NCBI GenBank assembly: GCA_965218765.1
Contig: CBDCLU010000004.1
Location: 186,001-250,000 of the forward strand
Direction of reading: 5' to 3'
DNA from: JBBPYC01 sp965218765
GTDB taxonomy: Bacteria > Pseudomonadota > Gammaproteobacteria > Burkholderiales > Burkholderiaceae_C
DNA length: 64,000 nucleotides
Shown here piece by piece: positions 16,468 to 24,852 of this stretch. The notes under the pieces are model-generated. The model was not told the origin of the DNA. It worked only from the letters and a program-made list of their open reading frames with translations, and ran no database searches. The position numbers and the translations under genes are program-made. The first letter of the stretch is position 1; each line of letters begins with the position of its first letter.

Positions 16468-17751
16468 TCATGCCGCACGCTCCCAAGTGCGCTGCGCCGC
16501 GACATCGGGCGCTTTCGCGAACACGCCGTCCTTCATGACGGCGAGCAGGCGCTTCGGCTCGCGCAAGATCGACAGGTTCGCAAGCGGATCGCCATCGACC
16601 AGCAGCAGGTCGGCCAAGAAGCCTTCCTTGATCACGCCGAGCTCGTCGGGCCGCATCATGATCTGCCCGCCGTAGAGCGTCGCCGAGCGGATCGCCTCCA
16701 TCGGCGTGAAGCCGAGGTATTTGACGAAGAACTCGAGGTCGCGCGCGTTCTGGCAATGCGGCGTGAACGCGAAACCGTAGTCGCCGCCCGGCAGCACGCG
16801 AATGCCGCGCTTGTGCATCTTCGACAGCGATTCGAGCGCGGCGTCCCATTCGGCCTGATAACCCATCTCGGTCGCCTTCGCCTTCGTGATGCCGAACGCT
16901 TCGGCTTCGTTGAGCATCGCATAGAGGATCGCGATGCCGGGCGCGACGAACACGCGATCCTTCGCGGCTTCGAGCATGTCGAGCGCCTCGTTGTCGACAA
17001 AGCTCGCGTGGTAGATCAGGTCGATGCCGTGGCGCAGCGCCTGTTTCACGCTCTCCGACGACCTCGCATGCGCGATACCGCGCTTGCCGCGGATCTTGAC
17101 CTCGCGCATCGCGGCGGCGACTTCCTCGTCGAGCATCCAGGCGGTCTCGGCCGGCGACTCGGGTGTGAAGTTGTCGCCCGACAGATTCAGCTTGATCGAA
17201 TCGACGCCGTACTTGAGGAACAGCCGCACTGCCTTCCTCATTTCGTCGGCGCCCGAGATGTTGACGCCGAAGCTGAATTCGGGAAACGGCAGATGCGGCA
17301 GCGTTTCGTCGCCCAAAGCGCCGAGCACCGTGATCTCCTGGCTCGCCGCGAGATAGCGCGGCCCAGCGATCTGCCCCGCGTTGATCGCGTTGCGGATCAC
17401 GACGTCGAGCCGTGGTTTCGCGCAGGCCGCGCCGACGCACGAGGTGAAGCCCGCTTCCAGATAGCGCTTGGCGACCTTCGCGCACCAGAGCACGTGCTCT
17501 TCGAGCGGCATGTTCTGGATCGCCGACAGCGTCGCGGCATCGTTCCACGAAAAATGCGTATGCGCCTCGCACATGCCCGGCATCAGCGTCGCGCCGGCGC
17601 CGTCGATGACCGTTGCACCGCCCGGCGTGATCGGCGCGCTGCTGCGGCCGACCTGCCGAATGCGGTTGCCGCGCACCAGCACGCTGCCGGTGTACGGGTT
17701 CTGGCCGCTGCCGTCGAGGATGCGGACGTTGGTGAAGATGACGTCGGACAT
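16468..17751 (-). CDS. Amidohydrolase family protein (copy B)
   Basis: 427 residues of the metal-dependent amidohydrolase superfamily (imidazolonepropionase/prolidase-like branch). Visible metal-site motifs are EAHTHFSW (first HxH), IKLNLSG (the usual bridging lysine region), AHARSS, IYHASF, and the late aspartate in LPGGDYGFAF. The short N-terminal beta domain TNVRILDGSGQNPYTGSVLV and the C-terminal VKDG-like strand MKDGVFAKAP complete the fold. It probably hydrolyses a cyclic or acyl amide. It is closely related to the neighbouring copy at 17772-19112 along its whole length. AGAGAGG precedes the start at 17751. Confidence 0.92.
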   Translation of the reverse strand: MSDVIFTNVRILDGSGQNPYTGSVLVRGNRIRQVGRSSAPITPGGATVIDGAGATLMPGMCEAHTHFSWNDAATLSAIQNMPLEEHVLWCAKVAKRYLEAGFTSCVGAACAKPRLDVVIRNAINAGQIAGPRYLAASQEITVLGALGDETLPHLPFPEFSFGVNISGADEMRKAVRLFLKYGVDSIKLNLSGDNFTPESPAETAWMLDEEVAAAMREVKIRGKRGIAHARSSESVKQALRHGIDLIYHASFVDNEALDMLEAAKDRVFVAPGIAILYAMLNEAEAFGITKAKATEMGYQAEWDAALESLSKMHKRGIRVLPGGDYGFAFTPHCQNARDLEFFVKYLGFTPMEAIRSATLYGGQIMMRPDELGVIKEGFLADLLLVDGDPLANLSILREPKRLLAVMKDGVFAKAPDVAAQRTWERAA

Positions 17752-17771
17752 GATGAACCTCTCTCTTTTCC

Positions 17772-19112
17772 TCAGGCGGCCCAGCGCGTGGGGCCGGGAT
17801 GGGTGGTGCGCATGACCAGCGTGGAGGCCTCGTGCTCACGACCATAGCCGCTGCGCATTTGCGGCGCGCGATGGAACACGCCATCCTTCATCACGGCCAG
17901 GATGCGCGCCTTGTCCTGCAGGATCGTGATGTCGACCAGCGGGTCGCCGTCGATCAGCAGGATGTCCGCCAAGCAGCCCTCGCGCAGGTAGCCGATGGCC
18001 TTGCCCTGCTGCATCATCGGCCCGCCCCAGGCGGTCGCCGACAGCAGCGCTTCCATCGTGCTCATGCCGACGTGTTTGACGAAGTATTCGAGGTCTTTCG
18101 CATTCGTGCCGTGCGGCGTCCACGCGAAGCCGTAGTCGCCGCCGGGCAGGATGCGGATGCCGCGCTTTCGCATCGCGCGCATGCTCTCGATCGCGGCTTC
18201 GAGCTCGCGGTGATAGCCCATCTTCTTCGTGACTTCCGGCGTCAGGCCCCACTCGCTCGCGTGGTGACAGGTGTTGATAAGCCAGGCCAGACCGGGCGCC
18301 ACGAAGTGCTCGGTCTTGTGCGCTTCGAGCAGATCGAGCGCCTCGGTGTCGGTGAAGCTCGCGTGGTAGATGACCTCGATGCCGTGCCGCACGCACTGCT
18401 TGACCGCCTTGCAGGCACGCGCGTGCGCGGCGACGCGCTTGCCCCAGGCCTTGGCTTCCTCGACGCAGACGCGGATTTCCTCTTCGGTGAACTGGCTCGA
18501 TTCGCTCGGCATGCCAGTGATCGATTCGCCGGACAGATTGATCTTGAGCGAGTCGACCCCGTATTTCGCGAACATGCGCACGCAGCGGCGCATTTCCTCG
18601 GCGCCGCTCACGATCGCGCCGAATGCGAATTCGGGATGCGGCAGGTGCGGCTTGGTGCTGTCGCCCAGGCCGCCCGGCACCGTGATTTCCTGGCTTGCGG
18701 CCAGATAGCGCGGGCCCTCGATCGTGCCGTCGTTGATTGCGTTGCGGATCACCACGTCGAGCCTTGGCTTGGCCGCCGCGGCGCCGACGCAACTGGTCCA
18801 GCCCATGTCGAGATAGCGTTTCGCGACCTCGGCGCACCAGAGGATGTGCTCCTCGGGCGGCATGCGCTGAATGGCATCCAGGCTCGGCTGGTCGTTCCAG
18901 GAAAAATGCGTGTGCGCCTCGACCATGCCGGGCATCAAAAACGCACCCGCGCCGTCGATCACGTTCGCGCCCGCGACCGGCGCGGGACGTAGGCCCCAGC
19001 CGGTTTTGGCAACGCGCGCGATGCGGTTGCCTTGCACCAGCACCTCGCCGGTGAACGGCGCTTCGCCGCCGCCGTCGAACACGCGCACGTTGGTGAACAA
19101 GGTATCGGCCAT
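17772..19112 (-). CDS. Amidohydrolase family protein (copy A)
   Basis: 446 residues, the longer twin of the protein at 16468. It has EAHTHFSW, LKINLSG, AHARAC, IYHASF, and LPGGDYGFAW in the same order, so the metal centre is intact in both. Shared stretches such as RYLAASQEIT and KPRLDVVIRNAIN show recent common ancestry. Compared with copy B it has a longer C-terminal tail (HRAPQMRSGYGREHE). A strong GAGGAG site lies before the ATG at 19112. Two intact, diverged copies suggest two related substrates or a hetero-oligomer. Confidence 0.92.
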   Translation of the reverse strand: MADTLFTNVRVFDGGGEAPFTGEVLVQGNRIARVAKTGWGLRPAPVAGANVIDGAGAFLMPGMVEAHTHFSWNDQPSLDAIQRMPPEEHILWCAEVAKRYLDMGWTSCVGAAAAKPRLDVVIRNAINDGTIEGPRYLAASQEITVPGGLGDSTKPHLPHPEFAFGAIVSGAEEMRRCVRMFAKYGVDSLKINLSGESITGMPSESSQFTEEEIRVCVEEAKAWGKRVAAHARACKAVKQCVRHGIEVIYHASFTDTEALDLLEAHKTEHFVAPGLAWLINTCHHASEWGLTPEVTKKMGYHRELEAAIESMRAMRKRGIRILPGGDYGFAWTPHGTNAKDLEYFVKHVGMSTMEALLSATAWGGPMMQQGKAIGYLREGCLADILLIDGDPLVDITILQDKARILAVMKDGVFHRAPQMRSGYGREHEASTLVMRTTHPGPTRWAA

Positions 19113-19122
19113 GTCTTTCTCC

Positions 19123-19920
19123 TCAACTTCTTGCGTGGGCGGCCAGGAACTGCCGCAGTTCGCGTTGGCATTCCTCGGGCCGCTCGATCGGTGTCCAGTG
19201 CCCGCAACGCGGCAGCACCACCACTTTCGTGCTGCGCGCCGCATGCAGCCGATCGGCCAATGCGCGCACCGATTGCGGCGGCGCCACGCCGTCCTCGTCG
19301 CCGGTGACAAGCAGGACAGGCGCCGCGATGCGGTCGACCGCCGCGGGTTGCGCGCCGGCGAGCGCTTCACAGCTTCTTGCATACGCCTCGCCGTCCTGGC
19401 GCATCAGGCTTTCGCGCACGAAGGCCAGTGCCAGCGGCGATCGCTCGCGCGTGTCAGCGGACAACGCCGCGCCCAGCAGCGAAGTCGTGATCCCGTGCAT
19501 CGCGGCGACGCCCTCGCGCGCCTGCTGTGCACGGCTGCGCATCGCAGCGCGCGCGGCTTCCGGCGGTGCGATTAGCGGGCCGAACAGCGCGAGGCTTGCA
19601 ACAAGCTCCGACTTCGATACGGCGACGTGCTGCGCGACGATCGTGCCCATCGAATGCGCGACCCAGTGCGCTTTTCCGATCTCCAGCCGCGCGCAGATGC
19701 GCAGCAGGTCATCGACGTAGCGTTCGATCGACAGCTCGCCCTGCGCGCGCTGCGAGCGCCCGCTGCCGGCCAGATCGACGCGCACCACGCGGTGCCGCGC
19801 CAGCGCCGGCAGCAGCGGCGTGAACGTGTTCGAACTGCCGCCCAGGCCGTGCACGCAAACGATGACTGGGCCTTCACCCTCATCTTCCACCGCGACGCGG
19901 TCGATCAGGTGCAGCGTCAT
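19123..19920 (-). CDS. Alpha/beta hydrolase
   Basis: 265 residues with the classic order: oxyanion-hole HGLGGSSNTF near residue 25, nucleophile elbow AHSMGT (Ser near 92), the acid in VTGDEDGVAP, and the catalytic His in CGHWTPIERPEE. It resembles 3-oxoadipate enol-lactonase and similar C-C or ester hydrolases. It starts three bases after the FAH-family gene and ends ten bases before amidohydrolase A, so it is an operon member. Likely role: ester or lactone opening, or C-C bond cleavage, in the same pathway. Confidence 0.9.
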   Translation of the reverse strand: MTLHLIDRVAVEDEGEGPVIVCVHGLGGSSNTFTPLLPALARHRVVRVDLAGSGRSQRAQGELSIERYVDDLLRICARLEIGKAHWVAHSMGTIVAQHVAVSKSELVASLALFGPLIAPPEAARAAMRSRAQQAREGVAAMHGITTSLLGAALSADTRERSPLALAFVRESLMRQDGEAYARSCEALAGAQPAAVDRIAAPVLLVTGDEDGVAPPQSVRALADRLHAARSTKVVVLPRCGHWTPIERPEECQRELRQFLAAHARS

Positions 19921-19923
19921 CGC

Positions 19924-20787
19924 TTAACGCTCGAACCGATTCTCGATCACGCCGATGCCGTCGATCTCGATGCGCACGGTGTCGCCCGCTTTGAGCCATT
20001 GCGGCGGCGTCATGCCCATGCCGACGCCAGCCGGGCTGCCGGTCGCGATCACGTCGCCGGGATGCAGCGTGATGCCGCGCGAGCAGGTCTCGATCAGCGT
20101 CGGGATGTCGTGGATCAGGTCGGCGGTGGAGGCATCCTGGCGCAGCTTGCCATTTACCCAGCCGCGCACACGGGTTGCGCCGCCGTCGAGTTCGTCGGCC
20201 GTGACGATCCACGGGCCCATCGGGCAGAAGGTGTCGAAGCTCTTGCCCAAATCCCACTGTTGATGACGCATCTGCACATCGCGGGCGGTCACGTCATTGA
20301 TGATGGTGTAGCCGAACACGTGCTCCAGTGCACGATTGCGGGGAATGTCGCGTCCGGCGATCACGATCGCAAGCTCGGACTCGTAGTCAATTTGCGCCGA
20401 AGCGGAGGGCAGGGGCAGGCGCACCGGATCAAACGGGCCGATCACGCATTCGCCGAGCTTGCCAAACACGATCGGCCAGGGATCGTTGACCGGCGCGTTC
20501 TCGCGAAACACCGTGGCTGCCAGTTCGTCGGCGTGCGCATGATAGTTGCGCCCGACGCAAAACAGGCTGCGCAACGGCCGCGGCAGCGGTGCGCGAAATT
20601 TCACGACGTCATACGGCACTCGGACACCCGATGGCGCCGGCAGCGGTTGCGAGCACGCGAGCAGTTCGATCAACGGCAGCACGCCGCGCACTGCATCGGC
20701 CACGCCCAGCGGCGTGCATTCGCGCCCATCCGCCGACACAGTGCCGACGTGGTCGCTGCCGCCCCACTGCCAACTGGCCAAGCGCAT
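19924..20787 (-). CDS. Fumarylacetoacetate hydrolase (FAH) family protein
   Basis: 287 residues of the FAH family, whose members cleave acylpyruvates or decarboxylate/hydrate keto-enol acids. Visible features are FCVGRNYHAHADE, the metal site QIDYESELAIVI, GYTIINDVTARDVQ, KSFDTFCPMGPWIVT, and the closing TGSPAGVGMGMTPPQWLKAGD. I chose the ATG at 20787 because GGAG lies 8-11 bases before it; an ATG at 20802 is also in frame. It is the first gene of the long leftward run, just behind the candidate promoter and operator. It points to a pathway that ends in an acylpyruvate-like intermediate, though this is inference. Confidence 0.92.
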   Translation of the reverse strand: MRLASWQWGGSDHVGTVSADGRECTPLGVADAVRGVLPLIELLACSQPLPAPSGVRVPYDVVKFRAPLPRPLRSLFCVGRNYHAHADELAATVFRENAPVNDPWPIVFGKLGECVIGPFDPVRLPLPSASAQIDYESELAIVIAGRDIPRNRALEHVFGYTIINDVTARDVQMRHQQWDLGKSFDTFCPMGPWIVTADELDGGATRVRGWVNGKLRQDASTADLIHDIPTLIETCSRGITLHPGDVIATGSPAGVGMGMTPPQWLKAGDTVRIEIDGIGVIENRFER

Positions 20788-20889
20788 CGCAGTCGTCTCC
20801 ATTGGATGGCGGGATGGCCGATGAACAGTCTCTGCATCCCGTTGCATTCGGCCCTGGCACCGAAAGTCTGCTTGTGTCCCAGCCCGATT

Positions 20890-20905
20890 TGAGACATGCG
20901 TCTCA
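20890..20905. promoter_or_regulatory. Candidate TetR operator palindrome
   Basis: TGAGAC (20890-20895), spacer ATGC, GTCTCA (20900-20905): six-base perfect arms. It lies in the divergent region between the FAH-family operon and the TetR gene, just downstream of the predicted leftward -10. TetR regulators usually bind such palindromes beside their own gene, so this is the best operator candidate. Confidence 0.55.
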
Positions 20906-20918
20906 TCAGGTTCGCTGC

Positions 20919-20948
20919 AGTATACGATCGGGTTTTCCATCTCCACAA
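20919..20948 (-). promoter_or_regulatory. Candidate sigma-70 promoter of the 14-gene operon
   Basis: On the minus strand, TTGTGG at 20948-20943 and TATACT at 20924-20919 are separated by 18 bases. The -10 matches the consensus at five of six positions; the -35 keeps only TTG. The start of transcription would fall near 20912, so the palindrome at 20890-20905 would block the polymerase. Confidence 0.5.
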
Positions 20949-20984
20949 GTGAAGCGTGCCGGTCAGCGACCTAGGACAAACCCG

Positions 20985-21701
20985 ATGGCCAATGCCAATC
21001 GCCAGCCGACGCGACCGCCGGCACCGCCGACCACCGGCGTGCGCGCGTCCACCTTTCAGCGGTTGCTGGACACGGCCATGGGCATCATCCAGCGCAGCGG
21101 CCACATTCCGTCGGTCGCCGAGATCGCTGCTGAGGCCGGGGTATCGCGCGCCACTGCCTACCGCTACTTCGCAAGCCGCAGCGCGCTTGTCACCGCGGTG
21201 ATCGACCGCTCGCTCGGGCCGGTTCGAACGGTGGCGTCCGCGAATCCAAGCGGGCGGCGGCGCGTCAACGAACTGTTTCTGGAGACATTCCCGCGCTTCA
21301 AGGAGTTCGAGCCGCAGATGCGGGCGGCGGCGCAGCTCTCGCTCGAACACTGGGCGCTGGCACGGGCCGGACTGCTCAAGGAAGAGCCGTATCGGCGCGG
21401 GCATCGCATCGGCATCCTGCAACACGCGATCGCACCGCTGGCGCCGCTGATGCCGGCGGCGGTCCGCGAGCGTCTGCACCGCGCGCTGTCCGTCGTCTAT
21501 GGCATCGAGCCATACATCGTGCTGAAGGACATCTGGGGCGCGCCGGACCGCGAGATCGAGCGCACCGCGCTCTGGATGGCGAACGCCTTGATCGACGCGG
21601 CGTTGCGGGACAGCGGCCTGCCTGCGGATGACTCGGCACCCGAAGCCGGCAGCCATCAACGTTCCGCCGCCAGCCGCACGGTGGCAGCTGGACCGAAATA
21701 A
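20985..21701 (+). CDS. TetR family transcriptional regulator
   Basis: 238 residues. The N-terminal DNA-binding domain is clear: FQRLLDTAMGIIQRSGHIPSVAEIAAEAGVSRATAYRYFASRSALV (about residues 20-65), with the HTH at VAEIAAEAGVSRATAYRYF. The rest is a helical ligand-binding domain. TAGGA lies upstream of the ATG at 20985. It is transcribed away from the FAH/ABC operon and shares its control region, which fits local repression relieved by the pathway substrate or an intermediate. The alpha/beta hydrolase gene 45 bases downstream may be co-transcribed. Confidence 0.92.
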   Translation: MANANRQPTRPPAPPTTGVRASTFQRLLDTAMGIIQRSGHIPSVAEIAAEAGVSRATAYRYFASRSALVTAVIDRSLGPVRTVASANPSGRRRVNELFLETFPRFKEFEPQMRAAAQLSLEHWALARAGLLKEEPYRRGHRIGILQHAIAPLAPLMPAAVRERLHRALSVVYGIEPYIVLKDIWGAPDREIERTALWMANALIDAALRDSGLPADDSAPEAGSHQRSAASRTVAAGPK

Positions 21702-21746
21702 GCGTATGACTGCCTGCACGCCCGTCAGTTGAAGGAGGCCAACCAC

Positions 21747-22631
21747 ATGTCCCGTCACGCGCCCGCCTGGTTCGATCACCAGTACAACAACCGTGCCCGG
21801 ATTGCCGACCATCCGGCGATCCTGCAGCAATGGTTCAACCAGTCCGCGCATGCGCGCAGCCTGCATCCCGACATGGTCGAGACAGCCTATGGCGAAGACT
21901 TGCGCGAGCGGCTCGACGTGTTTCCAGCCTTGCGAACTGGCTCTCCCGTGCTGATCTACCTGCACGGCGGTTACTGGCGAGCGCTCGACAAGCGCGACCA
22001 GAGCTTCATCGCGCCGCCTTTCGTGCAGGCCGGCGCCATGGTGGCGATCCCCGACTATTCGCTGTGCCCTGCCGTGACGATCGAGCAGATCGTGCTGCAG
22101 ATGGTGCAGGCAGTCGCCTGGGTCCATCGCCATGCGCTCGAGCACGGCGGCGATCCGAACCGCATCGTCGTGGCAGGGCATTCTGCGGGCGGTCATCTGG
22201 CGACGATGATGCTGGCGTGCGACTGGCGGGCCGTTGCGGCCGATCTGCCTGCCGATCTCGTCAAGGCGGCACTGTCGATCTCGGGCATCCATGATCTTGA
22301 GCCGCTGCGGCATGCCGGATTTCTTGCCAGCGATCTGCATCTGACGAAAGCGTCCGCGCGCAAGGCAAGTCCGGCTTTCCTGCCGGCGCCACAAGGGCAG
22401 CTCATGACGGTCGTCGGCGCCGACGAAAGCGAAGAGTTTCATCGTCAGTCCAGCCTGATCAATGACCGATGGAACTCGCCGACCCGAGCGACTGCACTGG
22501 TCGTTCCGGGCCGCAACCACATGACGGTGTTGCAGGAACTGGCCGACCCGAAGTCGCTGCTGTTCGAGTCGGCGCTGGGCCTGCTGGGCTTGGAGCGAGA
22601 CCGGAAGTCAGCGTCCGCCGGCACCAGCTGA
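21747..22631 (+). CDS. Alpha/beta hydrolase, kynurenine formamidase-like
   Basis: 294 residues. The oxyanion motif is LHGGYWRAL and the nucleophile elbow AGHSAGGHLA, followed by late Asp (VVGADESEEF) and His (GRNHMTV). The HGGYW form and N-terminal region (WFDHQYNNRARI) are typical of arylformamidase/kynurenine formamidase-like and BD-FAE-like esterases. GAAGGAGG precedes the ATG at 21747 with good spacing, so I prefer it over the TTG at 21729. It sits after the TetR gene on the same strand and may belong to the same pathway as the operon transcribed the other way. The true substrate (formyl amide or ester) is not determined. Confidence 0.88.
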   Translation: MSRHAPAWFDHQYNNRARIADHPAILQQWFNQSAHARSLHPDMVETAYGEDLRERLDVFPALRTGSPVLIYLHGGYWRALDKRDQSFIAPPFVQAGAMVAIPDYSLCPAVTIEQIVLQMVQAVAWVHRHALEHGGDPNRIVVAGHSAGGHLATMMLACDWRAVAADLPADLVKAALSISGIHDLEPLRHAGFLASDLHLTKASARKASPAFLPAPQGQLMTVVGADESEEFHRQSSLINDRWNSPTRATALVVPGRNHMTVLQELADPKSLLFESALGLLGLERDRKSASAGTS

Positions 22632-22974
22632 ACCGGCTTTGCGGAGTCTATCGGCGATGCGCCGCGGCACACGGCGTTCGTGATGGCTCAAGGTGTTGTC
22701 GCGGCACAGGCCGTGCACGATATCTGCTTGAACCTGCACGATTTTCACGGCATGTCCAGGTGCCCATCGCTATGGGGTGTGAGGCTGACCCGGGCACAGG
22801 CAGTGGGCGGCTTCGGTGCGGCTGGCTGTCCATCGATCGCCGCGGCAGCAGTCGGACGCGAAGCGGCACCCACGCCTTGGCAGGGCCGATTTCATGGCGC
22901 CTGCTGAAATTGGGCTGCACACAGTTCATGCGCAGTGGTCAGCGCTTGGTCCCGTCGTGTCCTGCAGCGAAGCC
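22632..22974. other. Intergenic region between convergent genes
   Basis: 343 bases between the formamidase-like gene and the periplasmic binding-type gene. No credible start or conserved protein is seen on either strand, and I found no terminator with a T-run. It may be the remnant of a lost gene, but nothing recognisable is left. Confidence 0.4.
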
Positions 22975-23760
22975 TCAACGCAACCAGCGCTCCGTGATCT
23001 TGTCATAACTCCCCGACGCCTTAGCCAGACGCAGCCAGGTATCGAACCAGGCCTTCATCGCCGTATCCCCGCGCGGTAGCAGCCAGGCCATCTCGCCGTA
23101 CTGAAGTGGCTTGTCCGGATTGACTGCGCACAAGCCCGGCCGCAGTTTCTGCTGCAGCATGGCTTCGACCGATTCGCTGATCATCACGTCGGCGCGGCCC
23201 TGCAGCACCTCGTCGAAGATCGTCACGTTGTCGGGAAAGATCACGATTTTTGCGTGCTTGAAACTGGCGCGCGCGAAGCGCTCGTTGCTGCCGCCGGGGT
23301 TCTCGATCACGGTGACGCCGGGCCTGTCGATGTCGGCCACGGTCTGAAACTTCCGCGCGTTCTCGCACTTCGTGATCGGCGCCTTGCCGTTCACCATGTA
23401 GGCATCGGTGAAGAACGCGGTCCTGGCGCGGTCGGTCGAGACCGAGATGCCCCCGACCGCGACATCGCATTTGTCGATGAAGTCCTGCATCAGCTTCGGC
23501 CAGGCGGTCTTGACCATCTCGACTTCCACGCCGAGCGCTTTCGCAGCCGCGGTGACGAGGTCGATGTCGAGGCCTTCGAAACCGCCGTCGGCTGTCTGAA
23601 AGCTGAACGGCTTGTAGTCGCCGGGTGAACAGACGCGCAGCTTGGCGGCTTCCGTCACATCATCGAGGCGCGAGCCGGGCAGCGTGGTCTGCGCCACCGC
23701 GATCGGTGCGTGACAGGCAGCAATGAGCATGATGGCAACGGCGGTGAGCTTGATGGACAT
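22975..23760 (-). CDS. Periplasmic cyclohexadienyl dehydratase-like / family 3 solute-binding protein
   Basis: 261 residues with a signal peptide ending IAVAQ. The body follows the amino-acid-binding SBP_bac_3 fold and carries phrases typical of periplasmic cyclohexadienyl (arogenate/prephenate) dehydratase PheC: LRVCSPGDYKPFSF, GLDIDLVTAAAKALG, TAWPKLMQDFIDKCDVAVGG, and NPGGSNERFARA. PheC proteins evolved from amino-acid binding proteins and use an acidic residue for catalysis; the Glu of GGSNE is the candidate here. There is no adjacent permease, which favours an enzyme over a transport receptor. I place enzyme above binding protein, but not firmly. Confidence 0.75.
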   Translation of the reverse strand: MSIKLTAVAIMLIAACHAPIAVAQTTLPGSRLDDVTEAAKLRVCSPGDYKPFSFQTADGGFEGLDIDLVTAAAKALGVEVEMVKTAWPKLMQDFIDKCDVAVGGISVSTDRARTAFFTDAYMVNGKAPITKCENARKFQTVADIDRPGVTVIENPGGSNERFARASFKHAKIVIFPDNVTIFDEVLQGRADVMISESVEAMLQQKLRPGLCAVNPDKPLQYGEMAWLLPRGDTAMKAWFDTWLRLAKASGSYDKITERWLR

Positions 23761-23914
23761 GGGCGTGTTCCTGAGCGAGCGGATCCAAGGGCGATGCAGG
23801 CGACGACGATTGTCGTGCCGACCGCCGCTGCATCGCGGCGGCACCGTGGAACGAACCTGCTTTCTACAATGGTCCGCAGCAGTGTGAACTGTGACCATCA
23901 TTCAAGGAGCCCGC

Positions 23915-24706
23915 ATGCTCGTCGAACGCATCTGGACCGGCAACGCGTACCGCAACTACAACTATCTCGTCGCCTGCCCCGAAACGGGTGAGGCGCTGGC
24001 GATCGATCCGCTCGATCATGGCAAGTGCCTGAACGCAGCCAAAGCCCACGGCTGGCAGATCACGCAGGTGCTCAACACGCATGAGCACCATGACCACACG
24101 GGCGGCAACGATGCGGTGATCAGGGCCACCGGCGCCAAGCTGCTCGCGCACGAGAAGGCCGGCTCGAAGATCAGCGGTGTGGACCGCGGGCTGAAAGCCG
24201 GCGACGTGGTCAAGGTCGGCAAGACCGTCGAACTGGAATGCCTGGACACGCCGGGCCACACGTTCTGCCACATCTGTCTGCAGGCACATGGCGATGCGCC
24301 CGCGCTGTTCTCCGGCGACACGCTGTTCAACGCGGGCGCGGGCAACTGCCACAACGGCGGCGATCCGGCGGCGTTGTATCGAACCTTTGTCGATCAGCTC
24401 GCGCGGCTGCCGGACGAGACCAGGGTCTATCCGGGCCATGACTACATCGAGAACAACCTGAAGTTCACGCTGGACCGTGAGCCGGGCAACGCGGCGGCGC
24501 AGGCGCTGCTGCCTAGCGTCGAGGCCCAGGACCCCGCCACGTCGATCGTGACCACGCTAGCGCAGGAGAAGGACTTCAACACCTTTCTACGCCTGTCCAG
24601 TCCCGGCGTGATCGACAGGCTGCGCGAGCGGTTTCCCGAGCTGCCTGAGAAGCCCGATGCGAAGACCGTGTTCCTGAAGCTGCGCGAGTTGCGCAATTCA
24701 TGGTGA
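23915..24706 (+). CDS. gloB: Hydroxyacylglutathione hydrolase (glyoxalase II)
   Basis: 263 residues of the metallo-beta-lactamase fold. The metal motif THEHHDHTGG is at 55-64. GDTLFNAGAGNCHNGG supplies the bridging Asp region, and VYPGHDY the last His. The C-terminal half (NLKFTLDREPGN, then FLRLSSPGVIDRLRERFP) is the glutathione-binding HAGH domain. It completes methylglyoxal detoxification by hydrolysing S-D-lactoylglutathione. AAGGAG ends five bases before the ATG at 23915. The gene stands alone on its strand, divergent from the PheC-like gene. Confidence 0.93.
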   Translation: MLVERIWTGNAYRNYNYLVACPETGEALAIDPLDHGKCLNAAKAHGWQITQVLNTHEHHDHTGGNDAVIRATGAKLLAHEKAGSKISGVDRGLKAGDVVKVGKTVELECLDTPGHTFCHICLQAHGDAPALFSGDTLFNAGAGNCHNGGDPAALYRTFVDQLARLPDETRVYPGHDYIENNLKFTLDREPGNAAAQALLPSVEAQDPATSIVTTLAQEKDFNTFLRLSSPGVIDRLRERFPELPEKPDAKTVFLKLRELRNSW

Positions 24707-24764
24707 ATGGCGGCGCCCGGCCGGCGCGGCAGCGAACGGCTGCATCGACAACACCTGCCACTTT

Positions 24765-24832
24765 TCATGCCTTTGAGGCCCAGGGCGCAGGTGTCGCCTT
24801 CATCTATTGCTACAAAATAAAGAGCGTTCTGC
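24765..24832. repeat. Intergenic repeat of Comamonadaceae type (degenerate copy)
   Basis: The stretch with TTTTCATGCC, GGGCGCAGGTGTCGCC and TTGCTACAAAATAAAG between gloB and the Nudix gene resembles, part by part, short elements that recur between genes in Comamonadaceae (AAATGGCC-, GCGCAAGC- and GCTACTATT-like blocks). Related blocks occur at 46676-46726. Identification rests on recall of such elements and is tentative. Confidence 0.35.
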
Positions 24833-24852
24833 GCTGATCGGACCATTCTTCG

